Below, one piece after another: positions 11,390 through 24,012 of a stretch of 64,000 nucleotides of DNA. The stretch is from Avena insularis (taxonomy: Eukaryota; Streptophyta; Magnoliopsida; Poales; Poaceae). The notes below the pieces were generated by a model. That model saw nothing but the letters and a program-made list of their open reading frames with translations. It did no database searches and was not told the DNA's origin. Where the stretch lies: positions 177,416,927 through 177,480,926 of the forward strand of contig CM042691.1 in assembly GCA_023614405.1 (NCBI GenBank), written 5' to 3'. Position 1 is the first letter of the stretch; each line of letters starts with the position of its first letter. Both the position numbers and the translations under genes were made by a program.

Positions 11390-14178
11390 ATGCAGAAAAA
11401 ATCATTTTTAACTTCACAATATGCTATTTTATCATAGATCTAGTGCAAGTTTAGCGAGACTCATCGCCTATCTATGAACCTTCATGCCTGTCGTTTTAAT
11501 CATAGTTTGAAACAGGCATAAAAAATCAAAAATGGTCCAAACAATATAAAACTTCGCGTGGTGTCATATTATGTGACATATTTGCAAGGAAAAATACCAA
11601 AATTGGTATATTACGAACATCTCGAAAAAACCTTAACAAAAATGACCTATCATGTTCCAGGTTTCATGGCTTTCGGGCTAAACAACCAATGTTCATGCAT
11701 GTGTATCTTGGGATGGCGAACAATGTTACAGGAGGAAGTTTTCCTTTTCGACATACAAAAAATGCATTTTCCATTTTCCGAGTGCCAAAAAATGGGACGT
11801 TTCGTTAAGTAACCACCAAATGGCTAATTCAAAATGCTACCACCACATTTTTCAAAAATACTACACCACCTTACATGGACAATGTCCCAAGTAGGATATC
11901 GCAAACCATTTCGACCGCCCCTGGTGAAAAAGACAAATATTTGTCGAATCGGTAGGAAGTGGGTCAGATTTGAACTACAGGTACATTATCAAATGCTCAT
12001 GATTGTTTTAAAAATTATTCCTAAACTCACAATATGATGTTTCTTCAGAGATCCAATGCAATTTTAGCGAGGATCATCCCCTATCTATGAACCTTCATGC
12101 CCGCCGTTTTGACCATAGTTTGAAACAGGCATAAAAAAATTCAAAAATGGTCTGAACAATGTAAAACCTTCGTGTGGTGTCATATTGTGTGACATATTCG
12201 CAAGGAAAAATACGAAATTTGGTATATTGCTAACATCTCGAAATAATCTTCAGAGAATTGACCTATCATGTTCGAGGTTTCATGGCTTTCGGGCTAAACG
12301 ACCAATGTGATGGCTAGAATTGCGGCATAGTTTGTGATGATGTGCCCATATTGTGAACACATGTGTATTTTGGGATGACGAACAATGTTGCAGGAGCAAG
12401 TTTTCCTTTTCGAGGCACGAAAAATGCATTTTCCATTTTCTGAGTGCCAAAAGCGGGATGTTTTGTTAATCAACCACCAAATGGCTAATTCAAAATGCTA
12501 CCACCACATTTTTCAAAAATACTAGAACACCTTACATGCACAATGTCCCAAGTAGGATATCTCAAACCATTCCGTCCTCCTCTGGTGAAAAGACAAATAT
12601 CTGTCGACTCGGCAGGAAGTAGGTTAGATTTGAACTACGGGTACATTATCAAATGCTCATAATTTTTTGAAAAAATTATTTCTAGACTCACAATATGATG
12701 TTTCTTCAAGGATCCAATGCAAGTTTAGCGAGGATCATCCCCTATGTTTGAACCTTCTTGCCCGTCGTTTTGACCATAGTTTGAATCAGGCAAAAAAATT
12801 CAAAAATGGTCCAAACAATGTAAAATCTTTGCATGGTGTCATATTATGTGACATATTTGCATGGAAAAATACCAAACTTGGTATATTGTGAACGTCCCGA
12901 AAAAACTTTTACAGAAATGACCTATCATGTTCAAGGTTTCATGGCTTTCGGGCTAAACGACTAATGTTATGGACAGAATTACGGCATAGTTTGTGATAAT
13001 GTACCCATATTGTGCACGCATGTGTATCTTGAGACAGCGAACAATGTTGCAGGAGAAAGTTTTCCTTTTTGACGCACGGAAAATTCATTTTTTATTTTCC
13101 GAGTGCCAAAAATGGGACGTTTTGTTAAGCAACCACCAAATGGCTAATTCAAAATTATACCACAACATTTTTCAAAAACACTAGACCACCGTACATGCAC
13201 AATGTATCAAGTAGGATATCTCAAACCATTCCGTCCGCCCCTGGTGAAAAATATAAATATTTGTCGAATCGGTACGAAGTAGGTCAGATTTGAACTACAG
13301 GTACATTATCAAATGCTCATGATTTTTAGAAAAAATCATTTCTAGACTCACAATATGATGTTTCTTCAAAGATCTAGTGCAAGTTTAGCGAGGATCATCC
13401 CCTATCTATGAACCTTCATACCCGCCGTTTTAACCATAGTTTGAAACGGGCATAAAAATTTCAAAACGGTCCAAACGATGTAAATCCTTCGCGTGATGTC
13501 ATATTATGTGACATAGTTACAAGGAACAATACCAAACTTGGTATATTGCGAACATCTTGAAAAAACCTTCACAAAAATAACCTATCATGTTCGAGGTTTC
13601 ATGGCTTTCGGGCTAAACGACCAATGTTATGGCCAGAATCGCAGCATAGTTTGTAATAATGTGCCCATTTTTGGCAGACATGTGTATCTTGGGATGGAGA
13701 ACAATGTTGTAGGAGGAAGTTTTCCTTTTTGACGCACGAAAAATGCATTTTCCATTTTTCAAGTGCCAAAAAACGGGACATTTTGTTAAGCAACCACCAA
13801 ATGGCTAATTCAAAATGCTACCACCACATTTACAAAAATACTACACTTCCTTACATGCAAAATGTACCAAGTATGATATCTCAAACCTTTTTGTCCGCTC
13901 CTGGTGTAAAAGACAAACATCTGACGAATCGGCAGGAAGTGGGTCAGATTTGAACTACAGGTATATTATCAAATGCTTATGATTTTTTGTAAAAATCATT
14001 TTTAGGTTCAAAATATGATGTTTCTTCAGAGATCCAATGCAATTTTAGCGAGTATTCAACCCCTATCGATGAACCTTCAAGCCCACCGTTTTGACCATAG
14101 TTTGAAACGGGCATAAAAAATTCAAAAACGGTCCAAACAATGTAAATCCTTCGCATGGTGTCATATTATGTGACATAG
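11390..14178 (+). repeat. CACTA-1 tandem array, ~660-bp unit (left part)
   Basis: The landmark catagtttgaa(a/t) recurs near 11505, 12117, 12777, 13438 and 14099, giving a period close to 660 bp (the first unit is ~50 bp shorter because of a deletion). Units are very similar by eye, with scattered substitutions. Each contains an AT-rich palindrome close to ATGATTTTTTGAAAAAATCAT. The array is cut by the Gypsy element at 14179 and resumes at 21195. The short frames in each unit are the same recurring non-coding text. Confidence 0.9.
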
Positions 14179-15563
14179 TGATACGTCCAAAATGTATCTA
14201 CTTTCCCGAGCACTTTTGCTATTGTTTCTCCTCTAAACTTGTGTGATTTGGATACAACTAACACGGACTGACACTGTTTTCAGCAGAATTACCTTGGTGT
14301 CTTGTTTTTGTGTAGAAAATCAACTATTAGGAAAAATCCCGGAAAATATGCCAAAAATTATATTTCACCAGAACACCCACGGAGCCAGGAGACGAGACGG
14401 AAAAGGGGCCTGGGGGCCTACATCCCTACCAGGTGTGGGCCCACCACTGGCCGCGCCTAGGGGGTGCAGCCACCCCAGGCACCCCCTCAACCTCCCTCTA
14501 CGCCTATAAGTTGCCTTTCGACCTAAAAACCGAGGGGGGTTCAATAGTTTTCCAGAAAGAGTTCCGCTCCGCCACCGCCACCAGAAACCAAGATTCAGAT
14601 TCAGAAACTCCGTTCTGGCACCCTGCCGGGACAGAGAGTTTGGAGAGGATCATCACCATCGTCATCACCAACGCATCTCCATCAACCATCGATGTTTCCC
14701 TCATCCATGAGTGAGTAATCTCCTGCTGTAGGGTTGGGGATGGTAGGGATTGGATGAGTTCTATCATGTATTGAATAAGATCTATTAGGCCATAGTGCCT
14801 AGTATCTCTATTAGTGCTATTTGACTTTGCCGCAACTTGTTGTGCTTAATGCTTGTCACTAGGGCCCGAGTGCCATGATCTCAGATCTGAACTTATTATT
14901 GAATCATTATGATAGTATTGTTTGTGATATTATCTGCAAGTTGTGTACACATATCATTGTCTGGATCCAAAGGCCTCAAAGTGACAATAATTGGGACAAC
15001 CGGAGGGGATGGCTGTGGTGTGAGGATCACATGTGTTCACGCAGTGTTAATGCTTTGCTCTGGTGCTCTATTAAAAGGAGCACCTTAATTTCCAGTAGTT
15101 CCCTAGAGGCCTCGCTGCCACGGGCTGGCTGGACAGAAGATGTTGTGCAAGTTCTCATTGCGAGCACGTATGACTATATTTGGAGCACATGCCTAGGATT
15201 GTTTAGTACTTGGATGCTTGTTATTATTTATCTGCAATGCCCTAGATCTTGAAGTTACATGTTTAGACTTGTCCATGCAACGCCCGTCCATCCATACCTA
15301 TGCCAACCGCACTCGAATCCTACTGTTACAATTACTGTTACTATTGCTCTTATTTTACTGCTGCTTGTTGCTTTGATGTTGCTACTACAAACTGTCGCTA
15401 CTGATAAACTTCTATGAGCAAGAACTATTTCCAGGTGCAGCTGAATTGACAACTCAGTTGTTAAGGATTTCAAGTATTCTTGGGCTCCCTTTGTGTCAAA
15501 TCAATAAATTGGGTAATATTACCTGCCAAGACTGTTGCGATCCCCTATACTTGTGGGTCATCA
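14179..15563 (+). repeat. 5' LTR of the gag-protease Gypsy element
   Basis: 1385 bp, starting TGATACGTCCAAAATGTATC and ending ACTTGTGGGTCATCA. A TATA-like CCTATAAG occurs near 14503-14510 after a GC-rich stretch. The first dozen bases resemble those of the LTR at 53704-55254, but the bodies differ, so the two LTRs are not the same family. Frames at 14243-15252 are LTR shadows. Confidence 0.85.
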
Positions 15564-15574
15564 AGACTATTTTC

Positions 15575-15592
15575 TGGCGCTGTTGCCGGGGA
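15575..15592 (+). other. Primer-binding site, Athila type
   Basis: TGGCGCTGTTGCCGGGGA, 11 bp after the LTR end. This is the TGGCGCCGTTGCCGGGGA-type PBS of Athila/Gypsy elements with one mismatch. Confidence 0.85.
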
Positions 15593-15652
15593 GCATAAAT
15601 TTATTTGTAAGTGCACTTGGATCTATTATTGTTGACTGCTAGTCCTTTCATC

Positions 15653-18316
15653 ATGGGGAACTCTCATGATTGAAAGTTCCCTATTTTACCATCCACTACC
15701 GGAAGAGGTACAGACCTAAACACCTTTGTTGCTCTTGATTCACCGTCTGTTATAAGTAAGCTTGTTAAACCACCACCACATACACATGCTACACACACTG
15801 CTACTACTACTGAGTTTGAAACTGCATTTGATGCTCATGATGTTACTTCTACTGTTCTTGATGCGAGTGGTTCATTAAGTCCTTTCCTAGACACTACTAT
15901 GGCTAGTCTAGGAAATACCGAAAATCCTAGTGAAGACACTATTACACCTGTTAGCTCACCTGATCCTAGTGAGAGTTATGATATTAATGATGGTTACATT
16001 GCGTTCACTGATGAATTTGTTGAAGATTGCCGAAACACACATGGTACTAGTGCTATTAAGAGTCTCCTTGCTAGACGTACTATTATGCCTAAACTATCCT
16101 CTAATCCTAAGTTTGCCACCTCTCCCATAGATATTAAAGATGAAGACTATGATTTCTCTCTGGATCTGTCCTACTTGGATATTGTTGAGAAAGAACCTTT
16201 CTATGGGACTAAAAATGAGAGTGTTGTGGCTCATATGAATGAGCTTTCTACTATGAGTGCTTTTTTCTCTGATGATTTTAAGATGCGCAAGTACTTTGTT
16301 ACTAAGATCTTCCCTTTTTCACTAAAAGGAGAAGCTAGGGCTTGGTTTAATAGATTACCTCTTGGTTCCATCGATAGCCCTGATTGCTTAATTGCTTCTT
16401 TCATCTAGAAATATTTTCCTCCCAGTGCTAGACATGCTGCTTTGCGGAGACTTTTTGATTTTAAACAGGGAGAAGAAGAGAAATTGCATGAGTCATGGAC
16501 AAGGTTCTGTGACTTGATTCATGCACATCCTAGATATCCATTACCTAAGAATGAGCTTCTTGATATTTATTATAATGGACTAACTGATGACTCTAGGACC
16601 TACCTAGATAGCTTTGCTGATTGTGTTTTCAGGAAAAGGACTCCTACAGATGCTAAAGAATTAATGGATAAAGTAAGCAAGAATTATGATGATTGGACTT
16701 CAACTGAGCTAAATACACCTGAACCAATTGTGCCTGAACCAGTTCCAACACCAACACCAAAGAAGAGGGGAGTTATTGCAGTAAATGATGACGTGATGAA
16801 GGAAGCTAAGAAATGTCTAAAGGAGAAAGGTATTGGAGCTGAAGATGTGAAGAATCTACCTCCTATAGAAGAATTATGTAAGCCAATTCCCCACTCATCT
16901 ACGATTGAGGTACACTCTCTCCATTTTAATGAAGGTGATATTCCTTATGGTAAGCCTCTTGATCAATTTTTAGAGGAACTTGACACATTTATTGTTAAAC
17001 AAGGTAATTTTAATAAACAAGTTCATAATCATTTATTGGAAAACTCTAGAGCTATCCATGAGTTGAAAGATATTGTCGAAAGAACTTCTAATGATATTAA
17101 AATGCTTTGTAAACACTTTCAAATGGTTCAAACCCAACTTGATCAACTTGCTAAGGTACAAAAGGATATGCTAGTTAATGCCTCAGGAAATAAACATGCT
17201 TATGGAATTAGAACTAGGAGTGGTATAGCTACTCAAGATCCTTTATATCCTGAAGGACACCCCAAAAGAATTGAGCAGGATTCTCAACAAGGTGAGAATA
17301 GTGGTAGTCCTCGTAAGAGAAAGAAAAAGAAACATAAAGTAGTTGAGGAACCACTTGAACCTGTTGTAGATCCTAATAGTATATTTGTCTCAGATGTTGA
17401 AACTGAAAGTGGTAATGGTAATAATGATGATCCTGATAAGGAGGAAGTTGAGGAAGAACTTGAGAAGCACACTAAGAACACTAGGTACACAAAGAAAGAT
17501 TTTATTGCTAATAAACATGGTAAAGAGAGAGAACCTTGGATGCAGAAACCTATGCCTTTTCCAGGTAAGAAACACAACTCAAAGGAGGAAGAACACTACA
17601 ACAAGTTTTGTGAGTGGATGAAACCTTTATTTTTGCAAATTACTTTGACTAATGCTATTAAATTGCCTCCTTATTCAAAGTATATGAAGGATATTGTCTC
17701 TAATAAAAGTAATATTCCTAATGACTATATTTGTACTTTGCTTGATAATTACTCCTTCAATGGTAAGGTTCCAAAGAAACTTGGTGATTCAGGTATACCA
17801 ACTATTCCTTGCTCTATTAAGAATAATTATGTTAGAACTGCTTTATGTGATTTGGGAGCTGGGGTTAGTGGTATGCCTTTTTCTCTCTATAAGAGACTCC
17901 AGCTAGAAAAGTTTATACCAACTGATATATCTTTGCAAATGGCTGATAAGTCAACTACTATTCCTGTTGGTATATATGAGGATGTTCCTGTTCTAGTGGC
18001 TCATAGTTGCTTGGTTCTAACTGATTTTGTTGTGCTTGAAATGCCTGAAGATGATAATATGTATATTATTCTTGGGAGACCTTTTCTTAACACTGCAGGT
18101 GCTGTCATCAATTGTAATTAAGGAAAAGTAACATTCAATATTAATGACAAAGAGCATACTGTTTATTTCCCCAAGAAGGTTGCTAAGAGCTATTGCCTGA
18201 ATTCAATTGATAATATTGAGAGAATCAAGGTTGGAGAAATATATTGTCCCATTCCACAAGAAAATTTTGAAACTATTATGATTGAGACCATTGCTATCAA
18301 GTATGAGGTAACATAA
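15653..18316 (+). pseudogene. Athila-type gag-protease polyprotein with three in-frame stops
   Basis: A single frame of 888 codons from ATG (MGNSHD...) to TAA at 18314-18316, broken only by TGA at 15671-15673, TAG at 16406-16408 and TAA at 18119-18121, with no frameshift. The gag core (FPFSLKGEARAWFNRLP, then FFDFKQGEE-like text after the TAG) lies at about residues 200-340. A Lys- and acid-rich linker follows. The retropepsin-like site reads ALCDLGAGVSGMP, Asp at about residue 733 (GAT at 17849-17851), and ILGRPFLNTAGAV follows. The usual DTGA/DLGA signature is present. No zinc knuckle is obvious. The frame is well preserved, so decay is recent or mild, but the product would be truncated. 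Confidence 0.88.
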
Positions 18317-21194
18317 TCACTTAGTGGAATAGAAAGTTTTGTTTCATATAAGATTGTTTTGGTAACAAGACTTGATCAACCTTGTTAAAAAAGTATTTTA
18401 ATGAACAAAACAATGTTTTCACTGTGGTTATACTTGCTCACTTTTATTTTTTCTCCTTTCCAATCTTTGCTCTTCATCGTTCCTATCTTAAAGGCGTTAA
18501 AGAAAAGTACATGTTGGGAGATAATCCAAGAGTTTCCTTGTGTCTTGGAAGTTATTACTTCAGTAATGACCTCTACTTATCCTTTTTGATTGCTTTGTGT
18601 GCCAATAATGACCTGTAATGAGAGGGAAGTAAGACTTGGGGAGTTGCTGTCCTGAAACAGATTTCTGTCCTCCACCATAAAAATTCGTGAGGAGTCTCTG
18701 TAAGTCTTATTGAGCTGAAAATTTACGAATAAATCCCCCAGTATGTTAGATAACTTTTGTTAGTTCAACACTTTTTGATTTGAGCAACAGAAGGTCTTCG
18801 AAAAAATCAGTTTCTACCTTCTGGTCTGTTTTGACAGATTTCTGCCATTATTTGCATTTGCTTCTTATTGATTTCTTTTTGGGTTCTTTTTGGGAAATTG
18901 AGATTTTTGAAGGAGTTTCTACAGTATCTTGTGTCTTTAGTGAAAGTTTTTCTATTTTAAAACTAAACCCCAAAGGTATATTATCTTTTGAATGCACTAA
19001 TGTTGCTAATGAAGATTGTGTGAAGTTTTGTATGAAGAAAAACAAATCAGGTGTAGAGAGAGAATGATGTAATGATATGAAGAATGGGCAAAAGCTCAAG
19101 CTTCAGGGGGCACCCCGTGTCACCCCAAGAAATATTTAAGAGGTACAAGAGTCAAAGCATGGGGGTGCGCACGGCATCCCCTTCTTCATCAATAAAAATC
19201 TTAGGTCTTTCTAGACACTTTGTTTTTTATTTCATGCACAGTTGTGTTGTTCTTGGAGCTTCTTAGTTTTTGTTTTTGGTTTTATTTTGATTTGTTTGCT
19301 TGTTTAAAAAAAATTGAAAATACCAAAAATATTTGTTGTTCTTCTTTGGTTTTGTGAGTTCTTTGCAGGGTTCAGCCATCCTTAGTGGATTTTGGTTTCA
19401 TGTTATTATTCAAGTCACACAAGTGAAGGGCAATAATGAAGATTAAGTAAATTGGGGGTGTGGTAAGAGGCTGGTAACGAACTCTATTTGTTTTTCATTT
19501 TTGTACATATACTCATCATTGTGAGCATGCTTAGCCTGTTTGTGTAAGGTGTATGTTATTATGGATGCTTAGTAGTTCTTGGTTGTCTATGATTAGCTCC
19601 AGACTGCTAATAGTTTGTAGCATATATGAATGTTTGCTTGCATTGTTTTACTCATATTTTGGTATGACATTGCAGTATCCTCCTTTGACTGTTCATATGA
19701 ATCGACTTGGCACATGCTCACGCATGCATATTACTAATCAATAGTCAGTACACCTCGATGATTTATTTTGCCTCAGAGTTCTTGTATCACTTTCATGCTA
19801 TAATTAGTCATGTTTTGTTGCAAGCATGACTATGGCAATTTTTGCTCTCTCGTTTTTCGCTCCCTTTCTTTTGCTAGCCTTCACTTGCACTGAGTATGAG
19901 CTCTACCTGTGCTTTCAACTCCCCAAAACCATTATTGCCAGCTGTGTCCACGATACCTACCTATTAGCATCATTTGCTATTTCAGTGCATATTCAATATG
20001 CCTTGTTTTCTTCCAAATAAAATGTTTGTCTGTTTTGAGACAGTTAGTTAGTAAAGCTCTCACGAACTTGACGGCACACTTTATTCCTTGCAGTTAATAA
20101 TCCTGAACCATTGTGACTAGTCCATGAAAGTTATATGCTTGCAAATTATATGCTGGGAGTCAGCAGAACTGTGCTGTCACGGGGAACGCTTTCAACACCT
20201 TTTGGATATCCTATCCAGTTGATACTTTGCTCTTTTGTTTACGGATGTCGACGATGTGAAATAAAAGGGTAACTTGCGAGTTCATGGAGTTTATACATTG
20301 TGTTAGAGAAATGCCTGGGCCGCTAGCCTAAGCCATGCCTAATCATGGTGGAAACTTGCAGATCACCATAATGAGCATCTATGAAGCATCCTCAATAAAA
20401 ATCTATGCATATGGTAAATAAAAAGATTGCTGAGATGCTCATTGTCTACTTGCCTTGTAATTTTGGTTATGGAAAAGCTCCTATACCATGTGCAAGGGGT
20501 ACCCCGTTGGCGGTTCTCTATGATATGCATGTATTTACAATGACAAGAACTTATAGGTAACCAAAGTTGAGTAGCATGCGGAGCGGCCCTCGTACTCAAG
20601 GGACATGGGATTTCCAGTCTATGGTCTGTCAAGCATATGATTCAGAGTGGACCTCACTTTCACCTTAACCATATGAAGATGCCTATGATAGGGGCAATGA
20701 GAGCTCAAAGCTAATGAGTACCTTCCTTTCAGCATTAGGAAGCCTTTCAAACTTTTCAAAACCGTTTTCACAACCTTGTGTAGTCACCACTTATTCTATG
20801 AGCACCTTCTTGAGAGCATAGTTTTTATTCTTGTGTTTGTTCCAAAACTTGGTTAATTATATCATGATTTTGATGCTTGTATCTTTGATATATTTACTTC
20901 TAGTCTTCACTTGAACTTCAGAGGTGCCTTGACATTTATATTGTGCTCTTCAAACAAAGGCAAGCGAGATACCACTCTATCATACCTTACTATAAGCATT
21001 ACAATGTTGCTTATGTTTATGTTTCATGCTACTTACTATTATTGAATTGGTTTCTCTTCATAGCTTGCAATGACTATTGAGTAGACTTAGTTGCATACTT
21101 CTTATTATGAATGGTTTAAGCATCTACTCCTGTGCTGAGAATATATACATCATATGAAGCAAATGTGTTCGTGAAAGTTCTTTTCTCGCACTCA
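18317..21194 (+). other. Non-coding 3' tail of the gag-protease Gypsy element
   Basis: No long frame and no pol motifs. Landmarks are aggcgttaaagaaaagtac (18492), the gaccgaa-free AT-rich run at 18740-19060, and gccgctagcctaagccatg (20320). The same landmarks appear in reverse complement in the element at 53704-64000 (62165-62190, 61620-61900, 56215-56235). This shared tail may hold cis signals; short frames inside it are not convincing genes. Confidence 0.7.
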
Positions 21195-21760
21195 CATAGT
21201 TACAAGAAAAAATTCCAAACTTCGTATATTTATTGCATCTCGAAAAAACCTTCACATAAATGACATATCATGTTCGAGGTTTCATGGCTTTCAGGTCAAA
21301 CGACCAATGTTATGGCCAAAATCATGGCATAGTTTGTGATAATATTCCCATATTTTGCACACATGTGTATCCTGGGATGGAGAACAATGTTGCAGGAGGA
21401 AGTTTTCCTTTTCATCACATAGAAAATGCACTTTCCATTTTCCGAATGCTAAAAAGGGGCGTTTTGTGAAGAATCCACCAAAGGCGTAATTCAAAATGCT
21501 AGCACCCCATTTTTCTAAAATACTTTACCGCCTTACATGCACAATGTCCCAATCGGGGTATCTCAAACCTTTATGTCCACCCCTGGTGAAAAAAACAAAT
21601 TCCTGCCAAATCGGTAGGAAGTGGGTCATGTTTGAACTATAGGTACATGATCTAATGCTCATGATTTTTTGAAAAAATCATTTTTTGCTTCATAACATGT
21701 TGTTTTATTAGAGATCCATTAAGAGTTTCGCAAGTAACAAACCCCTAGACGAAAATTTTA
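21195..21760 (+). repeat. CACTA-1 tandem array, right remainder
   Basis: Continues the ~660-bp unit exactly where the array stopped at 14178, with CATAG present on both sides of the insertion. It includes the conserved palindrome near 21660-21685. The unit decays at about 21730-21760 into unique AT-rich sequence. Confidence 0.85.
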
Positions 21761-22710
21761 ATTTCAAACCCCTATTGCCAATACCATGATTCAAAATGTC
21801 TATTTACACCTATTAAGGTTTTATATGAAAAATATACTTTTATATTTCCTATAAATTAAAAGTGTTCTATGATATTCTAAAAATATCCTATGAAATTTTA
21901 CAAGTTCTCTGAATTTTGTTTGAGTCAATTTGGACTTATGAATAAAAAGATACAAAAGAATTTCAAAAACAATAAAGAAAATAATAGCTAGAGGCGCCCT
22001 GTAGGCCAAACCCGGCAGGAAGACGGTCCAGCCCAGCAACTTTTGCGGGCTAGCATGTCGCAGGTGGACCAAGAAAAGCCCATAGAAGGTCCCAAGCAAC
22101 CCAACAATCACAACAGGGGGAGCAGCCCAAGTGCGCGGGATTCCACACTTATATGTGTGGTGTGCATATTTTGCACCTAAAATTATCTTGGTGCGGTGGT
22201 TGGTTACCTAAGTCGTTGTGTTGAGGTCGGGGGTTCAAGTCCTCTCGCTATTTATTTTTGCTACGTGGACGTCGGGTCATGTGTGGGTCCCTGGGACGGG
22301 AAAAAATCCTACTAGACTACTAGATGGACACGATGAGCGGGTGGTGCATGGGTCCTCGTGGGACTATCTGGACTGACACATGGACATTATTGTCACTTGA
22401 ATATGACACGTTGTCAAAAATTAACACATGGACGTGACAACTGGTTGTAACTAGTTAATTGGCAGTCTAGTTGTTTCAGCGATCATTTAAATTGGTTGTA
22501 ATCCCTAAAATTAAGATCCTAGATCAGCGCTGTCTATATTATGAACAATTGGTGTAATTAAGTTCTGACCTTTATGACAACAACAGTCGTTATTTTTAAG
22601 ATTTGGACCCTCCCAAATGACCTACGACCATTTGGTTTGGTCATAGATCTATGACAAAATACCCATGGTCGTTAAGAACAAGCTCACTAGATGACACATT
22701 TCTTGTAGTG
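21761..22710. other. CACTA-1 right sub-terminal region with a tRNA-like stretch
   Basis: AT-rich at first. 22191-22249 resembles a pol III tRNA-derived sequence: a box A-like GTGCGGTGGTTGG and, about 30 bp on, a box B-like GGGTTCAAGTCCT (22231-22243). I do not see a cloverleaf, so it is a relic or a mimic and not a tRNA gene. Then come short tggtcata/tatgacca words and the right TIR ending at 22710. No coding. Confidence 0.55.
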
Positions 22711-22871
22711 TTTGCATGCCTTATCAATTTCCTTGAGCGTGTAGAAGTCGGCGGTTTTGTGGGTGGTGGGTATATCTTCCCTACTGTGATAAATGCATGG
22801 CCAATTAAGCAGTGCGGCGGGGTTGAATTTCGGCCGGACCACACGGCTATCAAGTTGACTACTCCAGTCGC
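22711..22871 (-). pseudogene. Tat-type gag fragment with zinc-knuckle region
   Basis: 161 bp between the two CACTAs. One minus-strand frame gives NPAALLNWPCIYHSRED followed by THKTADFYTLKEIDKA, which fits the C-x2-H...H-x4-C knuckle text of Tat-type gag with the final Cys changed to Phe. It is continuous in frame with 38763 on one side and 8572 on the other after one TSD copy of each CACTA is discounted. A second open frame here (22641-22874) is a shadow. Confidence 0.8.
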
Positions 22872-23626
22872 CACTATAAGGAATCTGGCTATATATGACC
22901 CTCTATTTTCGTCACAAAATCGTCACAATAGTATATTTATGACGATTCTATGACGATTTTGAGATTATCAAAAGTTGGGCGTCCCTAATGAACTATAACG
23001 ATGTTTTTTTTTCAAAATCGTCATAATTGTCTATGACAATATTGGATCGTCATATGACGATCCAATATCTTCATGGACCATCTAGCCTAGCCAGGTCAGA
23101 TCCTACGTGGCCAATCCGACGTGGCAAAATTATGACGAAATGCGAACGTTGTAATGCAGATTTAGTCCGGTCCATTTCTGTCGCTTATTTGGGCCGAGCC
23201 CAATAACGTGGCTAATTGTGTTTGGCATAGTTCTTTTTACGGTCCATTTTAATAATGGGTCTCGGACTTTTTGAGAATCCATTTAATTAAAATTAGAGTC
23301 ATTTGCTTCTGATATATATTGTTCATTTACGTTTTTGTTTTGGTTGTGGCATAACTGGCCATGGCCTTTCATTGCAATCCAGATTACTTTGGGCCACATC
23401 ATCTTCAAGGTCCTATTTCAATCAGACCATACTCAATATAGCAGGTAAATATACACAGGAATCAACACTTCAAATAAGTACCAATTCAGCAAAAAATATA
23501 CATCAGCAGAATTTTAAATTCATAGTCATTCGAGCATTATGAGCAATGAAGCTGACAACGAGAACCTAGTTCACAGCCACCAAGTACACACAATTAGGTC
23601 ACACAGCCACCAAGTACACAATAAGG
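22872..23626. repeat. CACTA-2 left sub-terminal region
   Basis: Left TIR followed by repeated tcgtcat/atgacga words (22910-23070) and a stretch like CACTA-1 at 8870-8930 (gggc(c/t)gagcccaataa). At 23572-23646 a ~30-bp unit ending gccaccaagtac is repeated three times, running into the terminal exon-like stretch. No other coding. Confidence 0.7.
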
Positions 23627-23743
23627 TCACACGGCCACCAAGTACCATCTCGCAGACACTAGGTTGAGCTCGATCCTGTACTGGTTCTTCTTGATCTTGT
23701 CCTCGAAGTTCTCCAGCTCCAGATTGTTCCGCTGTAGCTCATC
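23627..23743 (-). CDS. Candidate terminal exon of a CACTA-2 gene (coiled-coil-like)
   Basis: A 38-codon stretch plus TGA, preceded on the minus strand by an acceptor-like ATGTAG. It encodes NNLELENFEDKIKKNQYRIE..., with the heptad-like Leu/Ile spacing and charged residues of a coiled coil. Position and strand match a 3'-terminal exon of the CACTA-encoded gene whose earlier exons may include 32168-32271 and 33882-34217. Family not recognised; the exon call rests on the splice signal and lack of stops. Confidence 0.4.
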   Translation of the reverse strand, partial: DELQRNNLELENFEDKIKKNQYRIELNLVSARWYLVAV

Positions 23744-24012
23744 CTACATCGCCCAAAAACAAACAACCTAGATAAGACAACCAACGACAATACAATTCAT
23801 CAAACATTCATTCTCCTTCTGGTGAAAAAGTGTAAGTTTCATCAAACATTCATTTTGCTTCTTGTGAACAAGTGTACACCTACGTGGACATAATTAGTTG
23901 TCAATCTTGATTATGAAGGTCACAGAAACTAAAACACATTACTCTATAACTTAATCTCGAGAAAAAGCGAGAGCTCTCGAGCCATCTGCCGCGCGATGCC
24001 TGCGCGCGAGAG

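Larger units (their letters stand above)
14179..21194 (+). mobile_element. Athila-type Gypsy element with gag-protease and only one LTR
   Basis: 7016 bp inserted in the CACTA-1 array, flanked by a perfect TSD CATAG (14174-14178 and 21195-21199). It has a 5' LTR (14179-15563), a PBS of the Athila type, a gag-protease pseudogene and a 2.9-kb non-coding tail. I find no second LTR before 21194: the right end is a non-LTR sequence ending ...CTCGCACTCA. The tail is clearly homologous to the tail of the element at 53704-64000. No reverse transcriptase, RNase H or integrase is present, so it is non-autonomous. Confidence 0.75.
8573..22710. mobile_element. CACTA-1, non-autonomous CACTA DNA transposon
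   Basis: 14.1 kb bounded by CACTACAAGGAATGTGG (left) and, inverted, CACTACAAGAAATGTGTC (right), with a perfect 3-bp TSD TTT at 8570-8572 and 22711-22713. Sub-terminal regions carry repeated tatgacca/tggtcata words on both sides. The interior has minus-strand exon-like pieces (9748-9909, 10578-11230), an array of ~660-bp units (11390-14178 plus 21195-21760), a nested Gypsy element (14179-21194) and a tRNA-like stretch near the right end. No TNP2/TnpD-type transposase frame is present, so it would need a transposase in trans. Without the nested element it is about 7.1 kb. Confidence 0.9.

Noticed and set aside
22191..22249. tRNA gene in CACTA-1
   Set aside because: Box-like words are present but I cannot fold an acceptor stem or anticodon arm. 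Kept only as tRNA-like.
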